From Acinetobacter schindleri CIP 107287 (GTDB lineage: Bacteria > Pseudomonadota > Gammaproteobacteria > Pseudomonadales > Moraxellaceae): DNA of 64,000 nt. Below the pieces are notes generated by a model. The model was not told the origin of the DNA. It ran no database searches and saw only the letters and a list, made by a program, of their open reading frames with translations. Shown here one piece after another: positions 29,407 through 38,314 of this stretch. Where the stretch lies: positions 638,229-702,228 of the forward strand of contig NZ_KB849576.1 in NCBI RefSeq assembly GCF_000368625.1. The letters are read 5' to 3'. Every line of letters starts with the position of its first letter. Position 1 is the first letter of the stretch. The position numbers were made by a program, and so were the translations under genes.

Positions 29407-32400
29407 TTATGAATATTGCGGCTGAGACTCGGCTTCATATTGCGCCAGGGCATCATCCATACTCATATCTGCAGGGGGAGGCGGCACTTCAACCGGCTTG
29501 GCCTCTTCATAAGATACCGCGCGGGCAGCTTTAGATTTAACCTGATATTCAATATGCAAGGCAGCCTTACCAAAGTAGTCCCGTAATTTGACCAGCAGCT
29601 CATCCAGCGGAGCGACTTTCCAGTTCAGGCCCAGATGCAGCTCAGTCGTTGCATAGTCATAATCCAGATAAAGAATGACTGGAATATGCGTACTCATATC
29701 CACATTGGTATATGGCATTAAAATCTGTTGCAGATCACGGCTGAGGGTTTTACTGTAATGTTCCGCTTGCAGGGTAATCTTGATGCTATTGGCTCGTTTC
29801 TGGCGGATTTCGTTCAGGCTAAAGGCTTTAGTCAGACGACCCATTGGACGGTCAAAACCTTCGCGCTCATAAATTTCGCCTTCAATTACCACCACTTGAT
29901 CCACCTGAACGATGTCTTTAAAGCGGTTAAAACGTTCATGATTGGTGGATACTTCAATCCGTGCCGTACCATCATCCAGCGTCACCATCATCCGGTTCGG
30001 GAAGTTGGCTACATCCACTACCAGACCTGCAAATACTGTCGTCACACCACGGCGGGTTGGGGGCAGTTCATTGATCTGACACGGTACAAAAGCTTTCAGC
30101 TCATTACGGTAAACATCAATCGGGTGACCAGTCAGATATAGACCAAGCGTATCTTTTTCGCCTTTAAGGCGGACTTCATCGGACCACGGTTTGACTGGCT
30201 TAGAAGGTTTGCGTTGAACTTCTTCAACTTCACCAAACAGATCCATAATACCAGTTTCACGGTTTTGGCGAGCCTGATCCGCAGCCTGTACCGCTTCAGG
30301 GAGTTGTGCCATCAGGTCAGCACGCTCGATGCCCAAGCAATCCAAAGCACCGGCACGAATCAAGGCTTCCAAAGTCCGTTTATTGATTTTTTTCAGGTCA
30401 ATACGATGGCAGAAGTCAAACAGGTCTTTATAGGGACCTTCTTTCTGACGGGATTCAATCACCGACTGCATAGCCGCTTCACCAACGCCTTTAATCGCTC
30501 CTAGGCCATAGACAATGGTTTTTTCATCAGTAGCATGGAACTGGTAGATCGACATATTGACGGATGGTGGTAATACTTCCAGATTATTCTTGCGGCAGTC
30601 ATCAATCAGGAATACCACGTTATCTGTATTCTGCATTTCCGAAGACATCACCGCTGCCAGGAACTCAGCCGGATAATGGGCTTTCAGCCACGCCGTCTGG
30701 TAAGCAACAAGAGCATAAGCTGCCGCATGCGATTTGTTAAAACCATAGCCGGCAAACTTTTCCATATAGTCGAAGATATGGTTAGCCGTGGCCTCATCAA
30801 TATCTTTTTTCGCAGCACCTTCAATGAAGATTTTACGCTGCTTGACCATTTCCTCAGGCTTTTTCTTACCCATGGCACGACGCAGCAAGTCCGCGCCACC
30901 GAGGGTATAGCCGGCACAGAACTGTGCAGCCTGCATTACCTGTTCCTGATAGACCATAATCCCGTAAGTTGGCTCTAATACGCCTTCAAGCAGGGGATGC
31001 AGATATTCAAACTCACCGCCGTGCATACGATGGATAAAGTCAGGAATCAGGTCCATTGGACCCGGACGGTACAATGATACGAACGCGATAATCTCTTCAA
31101 ACTTGCTTGGGCGTGCTTCTTTCAGCATCTTTTTCATGCCCACGGATTCAAACTGGAAGACCGCGGTAGTATTGGCTTCAGCAAAGACCAGATAAGCATC
31201 TTTATCATCTAGCGGGATATAAGCAATATCCAGCGGTTTATCGCTCTGAATTCGTTTATTGATATTCTTAACCGCATCTTCAATTACGGTCAGGTTACGC
31301 AAACCCAGGAAGTCGAACTTCACCAGGCCGGCTGCTTCAACATCGTCCTTATCGAATTGGGCAACACGCGCAGTACCATCAGCATCACACATCACAGCTG
31401 AGTAGTCTGTCAGCTTGGTTGGTGCAATTACTACACCACCGGCATGTTTACCGGTATTCCGGGTAATACCTTCAAGCTTGAGCGCCATTTCCCAGATTTC
31501 AGAAGCATCGTCATAATCCGGATTGGAGGGATTGGTAACGACGTCTTTCAGTTGTGGCTCGGCTTCCAGAGACTCTTCCAGGCTTAAACCCAAAGGTTTG
31601 GTGGGAATCAGTTTGGAAATGCGATCAGCCAGACCATAGGATTTACCGAGGACACGTGCCACGTCACGAATTGCCCCTTTGGCCGCCATGGTACCGAAGG
31701 TCGCAATCTGGGAAACTGCTTCTCGGCCATAAGTACGCGCTACATAATCAATTACGCGGTCACGACCAGCGATACAGAAATCGACGTCAAAGTCAGGCAT
31801 CGAAACACGTTCCGGGTTTAAGAAACGTTCGAATAGCAGGTCATAACGCAGTGGATCAAGGTCAGTAATTTTTAAACTGTAGGCTACAAGAGAACCGGCA
31901 CCTGAACCACGGCCCGGACCTACCGGTACACCATTCCCTTTGGACCACTGAATGAAGTCCATTACGATCAGGAAGTAACCCGGGAAGCCCATGTCCAGAA
32001 TAATCTTGATTTCAAAGGCCAGACGTTCATCATAAGGCTGACGGATTTCCGGCCAGTCCTCACCACGTTGTTCAGGGGGATACAGAAAGTCTAGGCGTTC
32101 TTCCAGACCGACTTCACATAAATGGGTAAAATAACTGCCTATGGTATGACCTTCCGGAATCGGATAGTCTGGCAGGTCATTAAAGCCTAAACGCAAGGTG
32201 ACATTGCAGCGTCTTGCGATATGAAAGGTATTTTCAATCGCGGTTGGAATATCCGAGAAAAGCTCTGACATTTCTGCTGAACTTTTAAAATACTGTTCAG
32301 GACTATAGGTTTTAGGGCGGCGATTATCACCAAGTACATAACCATCGGCGATACAGACACGTGCTTCGTGCGCTTCAAAATCTTCGCGTGCAATAAAATG

Positions 32401-32979
32401 CACATCATTATGTGCGACTACACCGATATTATATTTTTTGGCGAGTTTGACCGCTTCTTCAATGAAAAGGTCTTCATTAGGACGACTGGTACGAGTAAGC
32501 GCTAAATATACGCGATTACCAAATTTCTCTACCCATTCTTGTAGTAAAGGTTCAGCCTTATCGGGATTTGAGGTAATCAGCATTTTGCCGACATCAGATT
32601 GCATACCCAGCAATACGATCATGTCATCGTGCTGCTTTAAGATCCAATCTTTTTGTACACAAGGAATATCTAGTTGTTGGCCGCTAATAAACCCTTCAGA
32701 AACCAGTTCGGTCAGGTTACGCCAGCCTTTATTGGTCATGGACAGCAGGGTGACACGATGTTCGGCATCATTCAGGCGAATTTCAGAACCGAGAATTGGC
32801 TTGATGCCTTTATCTAGGCATTTTTTATAGAATTTGACCGCAGCATGGAGATTAGATAAATCGGTTAGCGCGAGTGCTGGCATCTCGTCATTTGCGGCAG
32901 CTTTGACCAGGTCCGGTATCCGTACGATGGATTCAGTAATCGAAAATTCTGTATGAATACCAAGATGAACAAAGTGCAT
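29407..32979 (-). CDS. dnaE: DNA polymerase III alpha subunit
   Basis: The catalytic subunit of the replicative polymerase, 1,190 residues, normal for the DnaE1 type. The N-terminal PHP domain begins FVHLGIHTEFSI. The palm carries GPGRGSGAGSLVAY and the two catalytic Asp in MPDFDVDFC (about residues 400-405), with a third conserved Asp in the region around residue 560. The helix-hairpin-helix and OB parts follow (VFAGLVVDVANFPN, about 985). The C-terminus ends in a tau-binding tail. It is intact. It leads an apparent dnaE-trmJ-cysE run. Confidence 0.97.
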   Translation of the reverse strand: MHFVHLGIHTEFSITESIVRIPDLVKAAANDEMPALALTDLSNLHAAVKFYKKCLDKGIKPILGSEIRLNDAEHRVTLLSMTNKGWRNLTELVSEGFISGQQLDIPCVQKDWILKQHDDMIVLLGMQSDVGKMLITSNPDKAEPLLQEWVEKFGNRVYLALTRTSRPNEDLFIEEAVKLAKKYNIGVVAHNDVHFIAREDFEAHEARVCIADGYVLGDNRRPKTYSPEQYFKSSAEMSELFSDIPTAIENTFHIARRCNVTLRLGFNDLPDYPIPEGHTIGSYFTHLCEVGLEERLDFLYPPEQRGEDWPEIRQPYDERLAFEIKIILDMGFPGYFLIVMDFIQWSKGNGVPVGPGRGSGAGSLVAYSLKITDLDPLRYDLLFERFLNPERVSMPDFDVDFCIAGRDRVIDYVARTYGREAVSQIATFGTMAAKGAIRDVARVLGKSYGLADRISKLIPTKPLGLSLEESLEAEPQLKDVVTNPSNPDYDDASEIWEMALKLEGITRNTGKHAGGVVIAPTKLTDYSAVMCDADGTARVAQFDKDDVEAAGLVKFDFLGLRNLTVIEDAVKNINKRIQSDKPLDIAYIPLDDKDAYLVFAEANTTAVFQFESVGMKKMLKEARPSKFEEIIAFVSLYRPGPMDLIPDFIHRMHGGEFEYLHPLLEGVLEPTYGIMVYQEQVMQAAQFCAGYTLGGADLLRRAMGKKKPEEMVKQRKIFIEGAAKKDIDEATANHIFDYMEKFAGYGFNKSHAAAYALVAYQTAWLKAHYPAEFLAAVMSSEMQNTDNVVFLIDDCRKNNLEVLPPSVNMSIYQFHATDEKTIVYGLGAIKGVGEAAMQSVIESRQKEGPYKDLFDFCHRIDLKKINKRTLEALIRAGALDCLGIERADLMAQLPEAVQAADQARQNRETGIMDLFGEVEEVQRKPSKPVKPWSDEVRLKGEKDTLGLYLTGHPIDVYRNELKAFVPCQINELPPTRRGVTTVFAGLVVDVANFPNRMMVTLDDGTARIEVSTNHERFNRFKDIVQVDQVVVIEGEIYEREGFDRPMGRLTKAFSLNEIRQKRANSIKITLQAEHYSKTLSRDLQQILMPYTNVDMSTHIPVILYLDYDYATTELHLGLNWKVAPLDELLVKLRDYFGKAALHIEYQVKSKAARAVSYEEAKPVEVPPPPADMSMDDALAQYEAESQPQYS

Positions 32980-33150
32980 AAATGAGTCCCTGCAAAAACC
33001 ACTCGATAGTTTAGCACGGGATTTATTGTTTCAGTTTGAAATTGAGGGGAAATGCTGAACTTTTAGATTGTGAATTAGAATTGACTTAAAGTCATGTTTA
33101 TCATTTTATCGGAATAGAACTACGCACCCAAATTAAATTTGTATGAGGCG
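32980..33150. other. Upstream region of dnaE
   Basis: About 170 bp between the dnaE start and the repeat element. It should hold the dnaE promoter, but I see no clear consensus pair and no gene. Confidence 0.5.
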
Positions 33151-33466
33151 ACATGGATGTTGCCGTTGGCTTGTGATACAGGGAAGTATCATCAAGCCAA
33201 CAGAAGGTTTTTTACCTTGCATAGGAGTGCTATTCATCTTTCAAAAGTAAAAGAAAAATTTCAAGTGTCAGTAAGCTTATTCCTGAAGTTATTTGAAAAT
33301 TAGAACTTCATTATTTTTACTTTAATTTAAATTTTGAGTAGTTATGTCTTACTAGTGACGGGCCAAAAGTAACAAAACCCCTTTGTTGATCTGATGGCAC
33401 TTCCTGATCAAGCTTTAAGCATTGCTTTAAAGCTTGTGTAAGACAGATCAACGGCAGCATCCATGT
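33151..33466. repeat. 316-bp element bounded by inverted repeats, MITE-like or structured
   Basis: An 18-bp end, ACATGGATGTTGCCGTTG (33151-33168), reappears inverted at 33449-33466 with one mismatch. Inside are more paired segments: GTTGGCTTG-TGATAC with GTATCATCAAGCCAAC (33165-33201, one bulge), AAGGT/ACCTT (33204-33218), AACAAA/TTTGTT (33371-33387), GTTGATCTG/CAGATCAAC (33385-33393 with 33444-33452) and CAAGCTTTAA/TTAAAGCTTG (33409-33436). No transposase or plausible coding frame is present. I infer a dispersed, non-autonomous repeat of the kind scattered through Acinetobacter genomes. Confidence 0.65.
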
Positions 33467-33511
33467 GTTCGCTTCGATGTTTAAGATGCAGATATTTTAT
33501 GGGTAGAAAAT

Positions 33512-33534
33512 AAAACCCTCAAAAAGAGGGCTTT
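33512..33534 (-). terminator. Terminator of the met transporter operon
   Basis: On the minus strand AAAGCCCTC-TTTTT-GAGGGTTTT, then ATTTT, 20 nt after the metI stop. Confidence 0.82.
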
Positions 33535-33553
33535 AGTTATTCGGAGAATCAAC

Positions 33554-34249
33554 TTAACGAAGCCGTGATAACCAGTCACCCACACTCTGTACAATCTGTA
33601 CCAGAATCAATAATACAATGACAGTCATGATCACCACTGAGGTATCAAAACGCTGATAACCATAAGAAATCGCCAGATCACCAATACCGCCAGCACCGAC
33701 AGCACCTGCCATCGCTGTTGCGCCAATCAGGCTAATGGTTGCTGTGGTCAGGTTTAGAATCAGTGAACTACGCGCTTCCGGCAGAATAAACTTGAAAATA
33801 ATTTGCATTGGTGTTGCACCCATGGCTTGGGCAGATTCGATAATGCCTTCATTTACTTCAAGCAGAGAGGTTTCCACCAAGCGGCCGATATAAGGCCCCA
33901 CATAAATGGTCAAAGGCACAATCGCTGCCCAAGTACCAATTGATGTTCCAACCAGAAATTTAGTCAGTGGAATAACAGCAATCAGCAAGATAATAAATGG
34001 CAGGGAACGCAGTGCATTTACAATCGGATTTAGACCATGATAAATCACACGGTTTGGCAAAATTCCATTTGGACGAGTAACTAATAGAGTAATCGCCTGA
34101 ATAAAACCCCAGATACAACCAAACAGCATCGCGAAGAACACCATATGGAAAGTTTCTTGCAGTGCAGTCACGAACTGGTCCATCGACAGCGAGCTTTTCC
34201 AGAAAGGCGCAGTGATCGTAGTAAGCCACTGTACAATTAAGTCTCTCAT
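33554..34249 (-). CDS. metI: Methionine ABC transporter permease MetI
   Basis: A 231-residue inner-membrane protein with five to six helices and the binding-protein-dependent permease loop (ESAQAMGATPMQIIFKFILP, the EAA-type site that docks on MetN). The start overlaps the end of metN by 4 nt (ATGA), so the two are translated together. The N-terminus contains about 20 polar residues before the first helix. With metN and metQ it makes the MUT-family importer for D/L-methionine. Confidence 0.95.
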   Translation of the reverse strand: MRDLIVQWLTTITAPFWKSSLSMDQFVTALQETFHMVFFAMLFGCIWGFIQAITLLVTRPNGILPNRVIYHGLNPIVNALRSLPFIILLIAVIPLTKFLVGTSIGTWAAIVPLTIYVGPYIGRLVETSLLEVNEGIIESAQAMGATPMQIIFKFILPEARSSLILNLTTATISLIGATAMAGAVGAGGIGDLAISYGYQRFDTSVVIMTVIVLLILVQIVQSVGDWLSRLR

Positions 34250-35271
34250 TCCTGTACTCCTGCCTGATCTACCTGTACGCCGTTATCTCGGAGATATTGT
34301 ATTGCAGCTGTAATTTGCGCGGGATCACCGAGAAGCTGGATAAACATCTGTCCAATCACCGAACCATTAATTTCAGTCATATTGGCAAACAGGATATTCA
34401 AACTGATATCAAACTGTTTGATAACGCCCTGAATCACAGTTTCCTGCGCTGAGCTACCCAGGAACTTTAAACAATAAATACTGTGATGATTCTGATTTTC
34501 CAGATTCGTCAGAATATTTACGGGCAGGTTTTGCTGGAGCACCGTCTGGATAAAGTTTTTCGTGGTCGGATGCTGAGGCTGACTGAAAATCTGTAAGGTA
34601 GAGCCAGTTTCAATCACGTCACCTTTTTCCATCACGGCAACATAATCACACACAGTTTCAATTACATCCATTTCATGGGTGACCATCACAATCGTAATGC
34701 CTTGTTCTTCGTTAATTTTTTTAAGTAGCTGTAGAACAGATTTGGTGGTTTGTGGATCAAGTGCAGAAGTCGCTTCATCACAGAGTAAAATTTTTGGATG
34801 ATTGGCAAGGGCACGGGCAATACCGACACGCTGCTTTTGACCGCCAGACAATTCATCTGGAAACGCATGGCGTTTATGTTTCAGGTCAATAAAGTCTAAT
34901 AATTCTTCGAGGCGCTTTTCCCGTTCTGCCTTGCTCCAGCCGAGGAGTTTCATTGGCATTTCGATATTGGCCGCCACAGTTTTAGTTTGCATTAAATTGA
35001 AATGCTGAAAAATCATGCCGATGCTGGCACGTTCTTGACGCAATGCTTTGGCATCGAGTGCGGTAAAGTCTGTTCCGTTAATGATAATCCGGCCTGAGCT
35101 TGGGCGCTCAAGCAGGTTGATCAGACGGATGAGGGTGCTTTTACCGGCACCACTATAACCGATGATGCCAAAAATACTGCCGGTTGGAATCTGAAGATTA
35201 ATCTGATTCAAGGCATGCAAGGTTTGACCCTTAAGCTCATACTGTTTTGAAATATCTTTAAATTCAATCAT
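34246..35271 (-). CDS. metN: Methionine ABC transporter ATP-binding protein MetN
   Basis: A 341-residue ATPase. Walker A is GYSGAGKSTL (about residue 38), the signature is LSGGQKQRVGIARAL, Walker B is ILLCDEATSALDP and the switch His is in MVTHEMDV. The C-terminal 95 residues form the NIL/ACT-like regulatory domain typical of MetN, which binds methionine and shuts down transport (trans-inhibition). It lies 76 nt after metQ, with a strong terminator in that gap, and overlaps metI. Confidence 0.95.
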   Translation of the reverse strand: MIEFKDISKQYELKGQTLHALNQINLQIPTGSIFGIIGYSGAGKSTLIRLINLLERPSSGRIIINGTDFTALDAKALRQERASIGMIFQHFNLMQTKTVAANIEMPMKLLGWSKAEREKRLEELLDFIDLKHKRHAFPDELSGGQKQRVGIARALANHPKILLCDEATSALDPQTTKSVLQLLKKINEEQGITIVMVTHEMDVIETVCDYVAVMEKGDVIETGSTLQIFSQPQHPTTKNFIQTVLQQNLPVNILTNLENQNHHSIYCLKFLGSSAQETVIQGVIKQFDISLNILFANMTEINGSVIGQMFIQLLGDPAQITAAIQYLRDNGVQVDQAGVQE

Positions 35272-35300
35272 AGTGTCAAAAACTGCATCACGGATAAAAA

Positions 35301-35328
35301 AACAGGCAAGAAATCGTCCTTGCCTGTT
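35301..35328 (-). terminator. Terminator between metQ and metN
   Basis: A perfect 10-bp stem AACAGGCAAG / CTTGCCTGTT with an 8-nt loop. On the minus strand it is followed by TTTTTATCC, in the metQ-metN gap. Confidence 0.86.
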
Positions 35329-35347
35329 CTAAAAGTCTATTATAGTA

Positions 35348-36223
35348 CTATTTTGATTCAGTTAAATACGTCACAGGTTTGTTTACCGCAACCTTTGTAC
35401 CGCCAAAGTGTTCATCAACATACGCTTTCACAGCAGGAGTATGATACAACTGGCCAACTTTTTGAAGTACAGGATCATTTTGACGATCGGCTGCAACGGC
35501 TAAAACGTTCACGTTCATTTTAGTGCTTTGATCGATGGCCTCATAGTAGATCGCATCTTTCAATACGTTCAGACCACCTTCCATTGCCAGGGTATTACCT
35601 AAAACAATCGCATCGACTTCGTCTTTCACACGTACCGCTGTTGCCATTTGAATCGGCTTGATCACGATCTGTTTCGCATTTTCAGTGATGTCAGCAGGCG
35701 TACCTTTAACCAGATCAAAGTTTGGTTTAAGTTTTACCAGACCCGCAGATTGCAATAATAACAGTGCACGTGATTCATTCGCGCCATCATTAGGAATCGC
35801 AATCGTAGCGCCAGTTTTAAAGTTTTCTACTTTTTTTACTTTGCTTGAGTAAATCCCCATTGGCTCAAGATAAGTCGTAGAAAGTGGAGCAATCTTTTGT
35901 GTATTAGCGTCGTTATAAGCCACCATATAGGCATAAGACTGGAATGCGTTAACATCAATTTCTTTATTGGCAACAGCAGTGTTCATCGACACATAGTCAG
36001 TGAAGTTTTTTACATCCAGCTTAATGCCAGCTTGCTCAGTTTCAGGTAAAGTGGCAATGTAGCGCCAGATATCAGCATCTGAACCTGTAGAAGCCATAGT
36101 CACTGTTTGCAGTTCACCTGAATCTTTGTTTTGTGCTGCATCCGTTGCAGGGGCTTCTTGTTTTCCGCATGCAGTTAAAGTCAATACAGATGCACTGAGT
36201 AAAACGCCAAGTAGCTTTTTCAT
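35348..36223 (-). CDS. metQ: Methionine-binding lipoprotein MetQ
   Basis: A 291-residue substrate-binding lipoprotein (NlpA family). The signal is LLGVLLSASVLTLTACGK with lipobox LTAC. After a Thr/Ala-rich linker comes the bilobed domain, with the family pattern SKVKKVENFKTGATIAIPNDGANESRALLLL. It delivers methionine to MetNI at the inner membrane. It is the first gene of the run, unlike the E. coli order metN-metI-metQ, and is separated from metN by a terminator. Confidence 0.95.
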   Translation of the reverse strand: MKKLLGVLLSASVLTLTACGKQEAPATDAAQNKDSGELQTVTMASTGSDADIWRYIATLPETEQAGIKLDVKNFTDYVSMNTAVANKEIDVNAFQSYAYMVAYNDANTQKIAPLSTTYLEPMGIYSSKVKKVENFKTGATIAIPNDGANESRALLLLQSAGLVKLKPNFDLVKGTPADITENAKQIVIKPIQMATAVRVKDEVDAIVLGNTLAMEGGLNVLKDAIYYEAIDQSTKMNVNVLAVAADRQNDPVLQKVGQLYHTPAVKAYVDEHFGGTKVAVNKPVTYLTESK

Positions 36224-36252
36224 AAAGATATCCTAATTCTCGTGTTGCCTAA

Positions 36253-36279
36253 AGTATATGCATTTTAAGGTCATGTTAA
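36253..36279 (-). promoter_or_regulatory. Candidate metQ promoter
   Basis: Minus strand TTAACA (36279-36274) and TATACT (36258-36253). The 15-bp spacer is short. The shifted box TTTAAC would give 16. Weak evidence. Confidence 0.4.
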
Positions 36280-36760
36280 AGTGGAGTTTTATTACACTTT
36301 CATCTGACTCTAGATCGATGTCGCATGTGGCTCCGGCAGGGAAAATGCAAATGTACTGCAACAGTTCACGTTAGTTTGATCGGTTTAGAGTTCACCAAAC
36401 GCTATATACTTTTTCTATTTGGAGAGAGTAAATAGAGGTTATTTAAAGATATAGTCGTAAATGATGCTCTGGATGGGCGCAATCATAGCAATTATTATTT
36501 ATTCGATATAGTGGATAAAAACTATTTACTTATCTTTTTAATAGAATATAAATTGAATGAAAATGATTAAAATATCAATGAATACAATATATTATTTTTA
36601 TTGAAGATAAGGCGGAATTTCATATCGTTTAAAGATTGATCTTTATAAGATTTTATCCAATAGAAATCATAAAAATAAATAAACATGATAAATACATCAG
36701 CTCATTAAGCTACTGAAAGATCTTTTTTAATAAATGTTTAGGAAGGATTTGAGCCGTGTC
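36280..36760. other. AT-rich intergenic region without a recognisable gene
   Basis: About 480 bp between the metQ promoter region and the broken GNAT gene. Strongly A+T-rich with several short A/T runs. I see no plausible coding frame, tRNA or terminator. It lies at the edge of the accessory spot. Confidence 0.6.
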
Positions 36761-37310
36761 TTATTTACCTGAGTAATTACTTTGATTGATTTCATACAAT
36801 ACATGCCAACATAAAGGGTGATCTTCCGGCAGCTTTGGATGCTGAAATTCTTGAGTCTTTACCATACCTATCTTTTTCATCACAGCCTCAGATGGGGTAT
36901 TTGATTTGGCAGTAAACGACACAACTTTATCTAGGTTTAAAGTATTAAAGGCATAATCTAGGACTGCACGTGCACCTTCAGTAGCATAACCTCGATGCCA
37001 ATACTTTTTCGCCAGACGCCAGCCAATTTCAACACAGGACGAAAACTCAAATAGATCAGGTTGTGGTTGCAGACCAATGAAGCCAATAAATTCTTTAGTC
37101 TCTTTTAGCTCAACTGCCCATAAACCCCAACCATGCTGATCAATCTGTCGAGTCACTTTTTTCAATAAACTGTAGGCTTTGTTCAGGTGTCAGTGGGGCG
37201 GGAAAATAACGCATGACCTCATTATCTACACACATTTGGATAAATGGGGCAGTATCGGAATCTTGCCATTGGCGCAGGATAAGGCGAGGGGTCTCAATTT
37301 TAATATCCAT
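36761..37310 (-). pseudogene. GNAT acetyltransferase (RimJ-like), frameshifted in an A6 run
   Basis: Starting at ATG 37310 the protein reads MDIKIETPRLILRQWQDSDT and so on for 56 residues, then stops at 37140. The next frame carries on without a gap (VTRQIDQHGWGLWAVE to the stop at 36761), including the acetyl-CoA loop region KKYWHRGYATEGARAVLDYA. The join is at an A6 tract on the coding strand (37157-37162). Five As would restore FIEKVTRQ and a 182-residue GNAT protein. The family modifies amino groups of small molecules or protein N-termini; the substrate is unknown. It may be a true lesion, a phase-variable tract or a sequencing error. Confidence 0.88.
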
Positions 37311-37394
37311 ATGGAATCTAAATCTGCAAAAGCAAAAGGTTTATATGTATTATAAATTTATCTACATAAAAAATAATTTTTCATTGGGTTTTAC

Positions 37395-38264
37395 ATGTCT
37401 AAACAGCAGATTGGTGTTGCAGAAATTTTAAAAAAATTAAATGAATATGAATTGATTTCGAATGATCATGCAATCTTTTTTAGGGGACATTCAAATAAAG
37501 ACTATAAGCTTGAGCCTTATATTTATCGTGATGGAATCATAAAAAATGAGCATATTATTTTTAAAGAGTTACTGCTTAGGTGTCCACAGGATTTTGAACA
37601 TTGTAAAACTACATTCGAATTTTTGGTAAAAATGCAGCATTACTCACTGCCAACACGTTTACTGGATATAACAACAAACCCATTAATTGCTTTATATTTT
37701 GCATGTCAATCTAAGTCAAAGAATGATGCAGAATTGATTGTTTTTAAAGTACCTAAATCGTCTATCAAATATTATGACAGTGATACTGTTAGTATCTTAT
37801 CTAATTTAAGCCGTATTTCTTACGATTTTTGGATAACTCCGAATATAGATACAGACCTAATGTTTCTCGATGATGGGTATGATGAAATGTGGGTGGAGTT
37901 TAACTCCCAATACCATGTTAAGAAGTTGGTTTACGAAATCCAGAGTGAAAAACCTCATTTCGAACCACGTATAGAGCCAAATGTTCTCTCCAAGGTTTTA
38001 TGTGTAAAACCTAAAATGGATAATCAACGTGTGATTCGACAAGATAGCGCGTTTTTCTTATTTGGGATTGATAATTTTAAGAAAGACAAACCTGCAAAAT
38101 TAAATGATAGTTTAATTTTGACTAAGAATAAAAAAATTATTATTCCGCATAGTGATAAAGCAAGAATAATTGGGCAACTTGAAATTTTGGGGATTACCGA
38201 AGCAACTATTTTTCCAGAAATTGAAAAAGTAGCTAGTTACATTAAGCAGATATATAGTAAATAA
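37395..38264 (+). CDS. FRG-domain protein of unknown function
   Basis: A 289-residue, Lys/Asn/Ile-rich protein. The FRG domain is clear: the name-giving F29-R30-G31 in IFFRGHSNKDYKLEP, then QHYSLPTRLLDITTNPLIALYFAC at residues 81-104, the family's most conserved stretch. No signal peptide or membrane segment is seen, so it is probably cytosolic. The biochemical function of FRG domains is not established. The gene is distinctly more A+T-rich than its neighbours and lies between a broken GNAT gene and purD, which points to horizontal gain. It has no obvious partner gene. Confidence 0.88.
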   Translation: MSKQQIGVAEILKKLNEYELISNDHAIFFRGHSNKDYKLEPYIYRDGIIKNEHIIFKELLLRCPQDFEHCKTTFEFLVKMQHYSLPTRLLDITTNPLIALYFACQSKSKNDAELIVFKVPKSSIKYYDSDTVSILSNLSRISYDFWITPNIDTDLMFLDDGYDEMWVEFNSQYHVKKLVYEIQSEKPHFEPRIEPNVLSKVLCVKPKMDNQRVIRQDSAFFLFGIDNFKKDKPAKLNDSLILTKNKKIIIPHSDKARIIGQLEILGITEATIFPEIEKVASYIKQIYSK

Positions 38265-38266
38265 AG

Positions 38267-38292
38267 AAAACCCCGCACTTAGCGGGGTTTTT
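38267..38292 (+). terminator. Bidirectional terminator between the FRG gene and purD
   Basis: AAAACCCCGC / GCGGGGTTTT with a 5-nt loop, T-rich on both sides, between convergent genes. Confidence 0.88.
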
Positions 38293-38314
38293 ACTTAATC
38301 TTTAAAAGAAAGAA

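Noticed and set aside
33000..33550. Remnant insertion sequence encoding a transposase
   Set aside because: No frame with a DDE or other transposase motif. Only repeats are seen, so it is listed as a repeat element.
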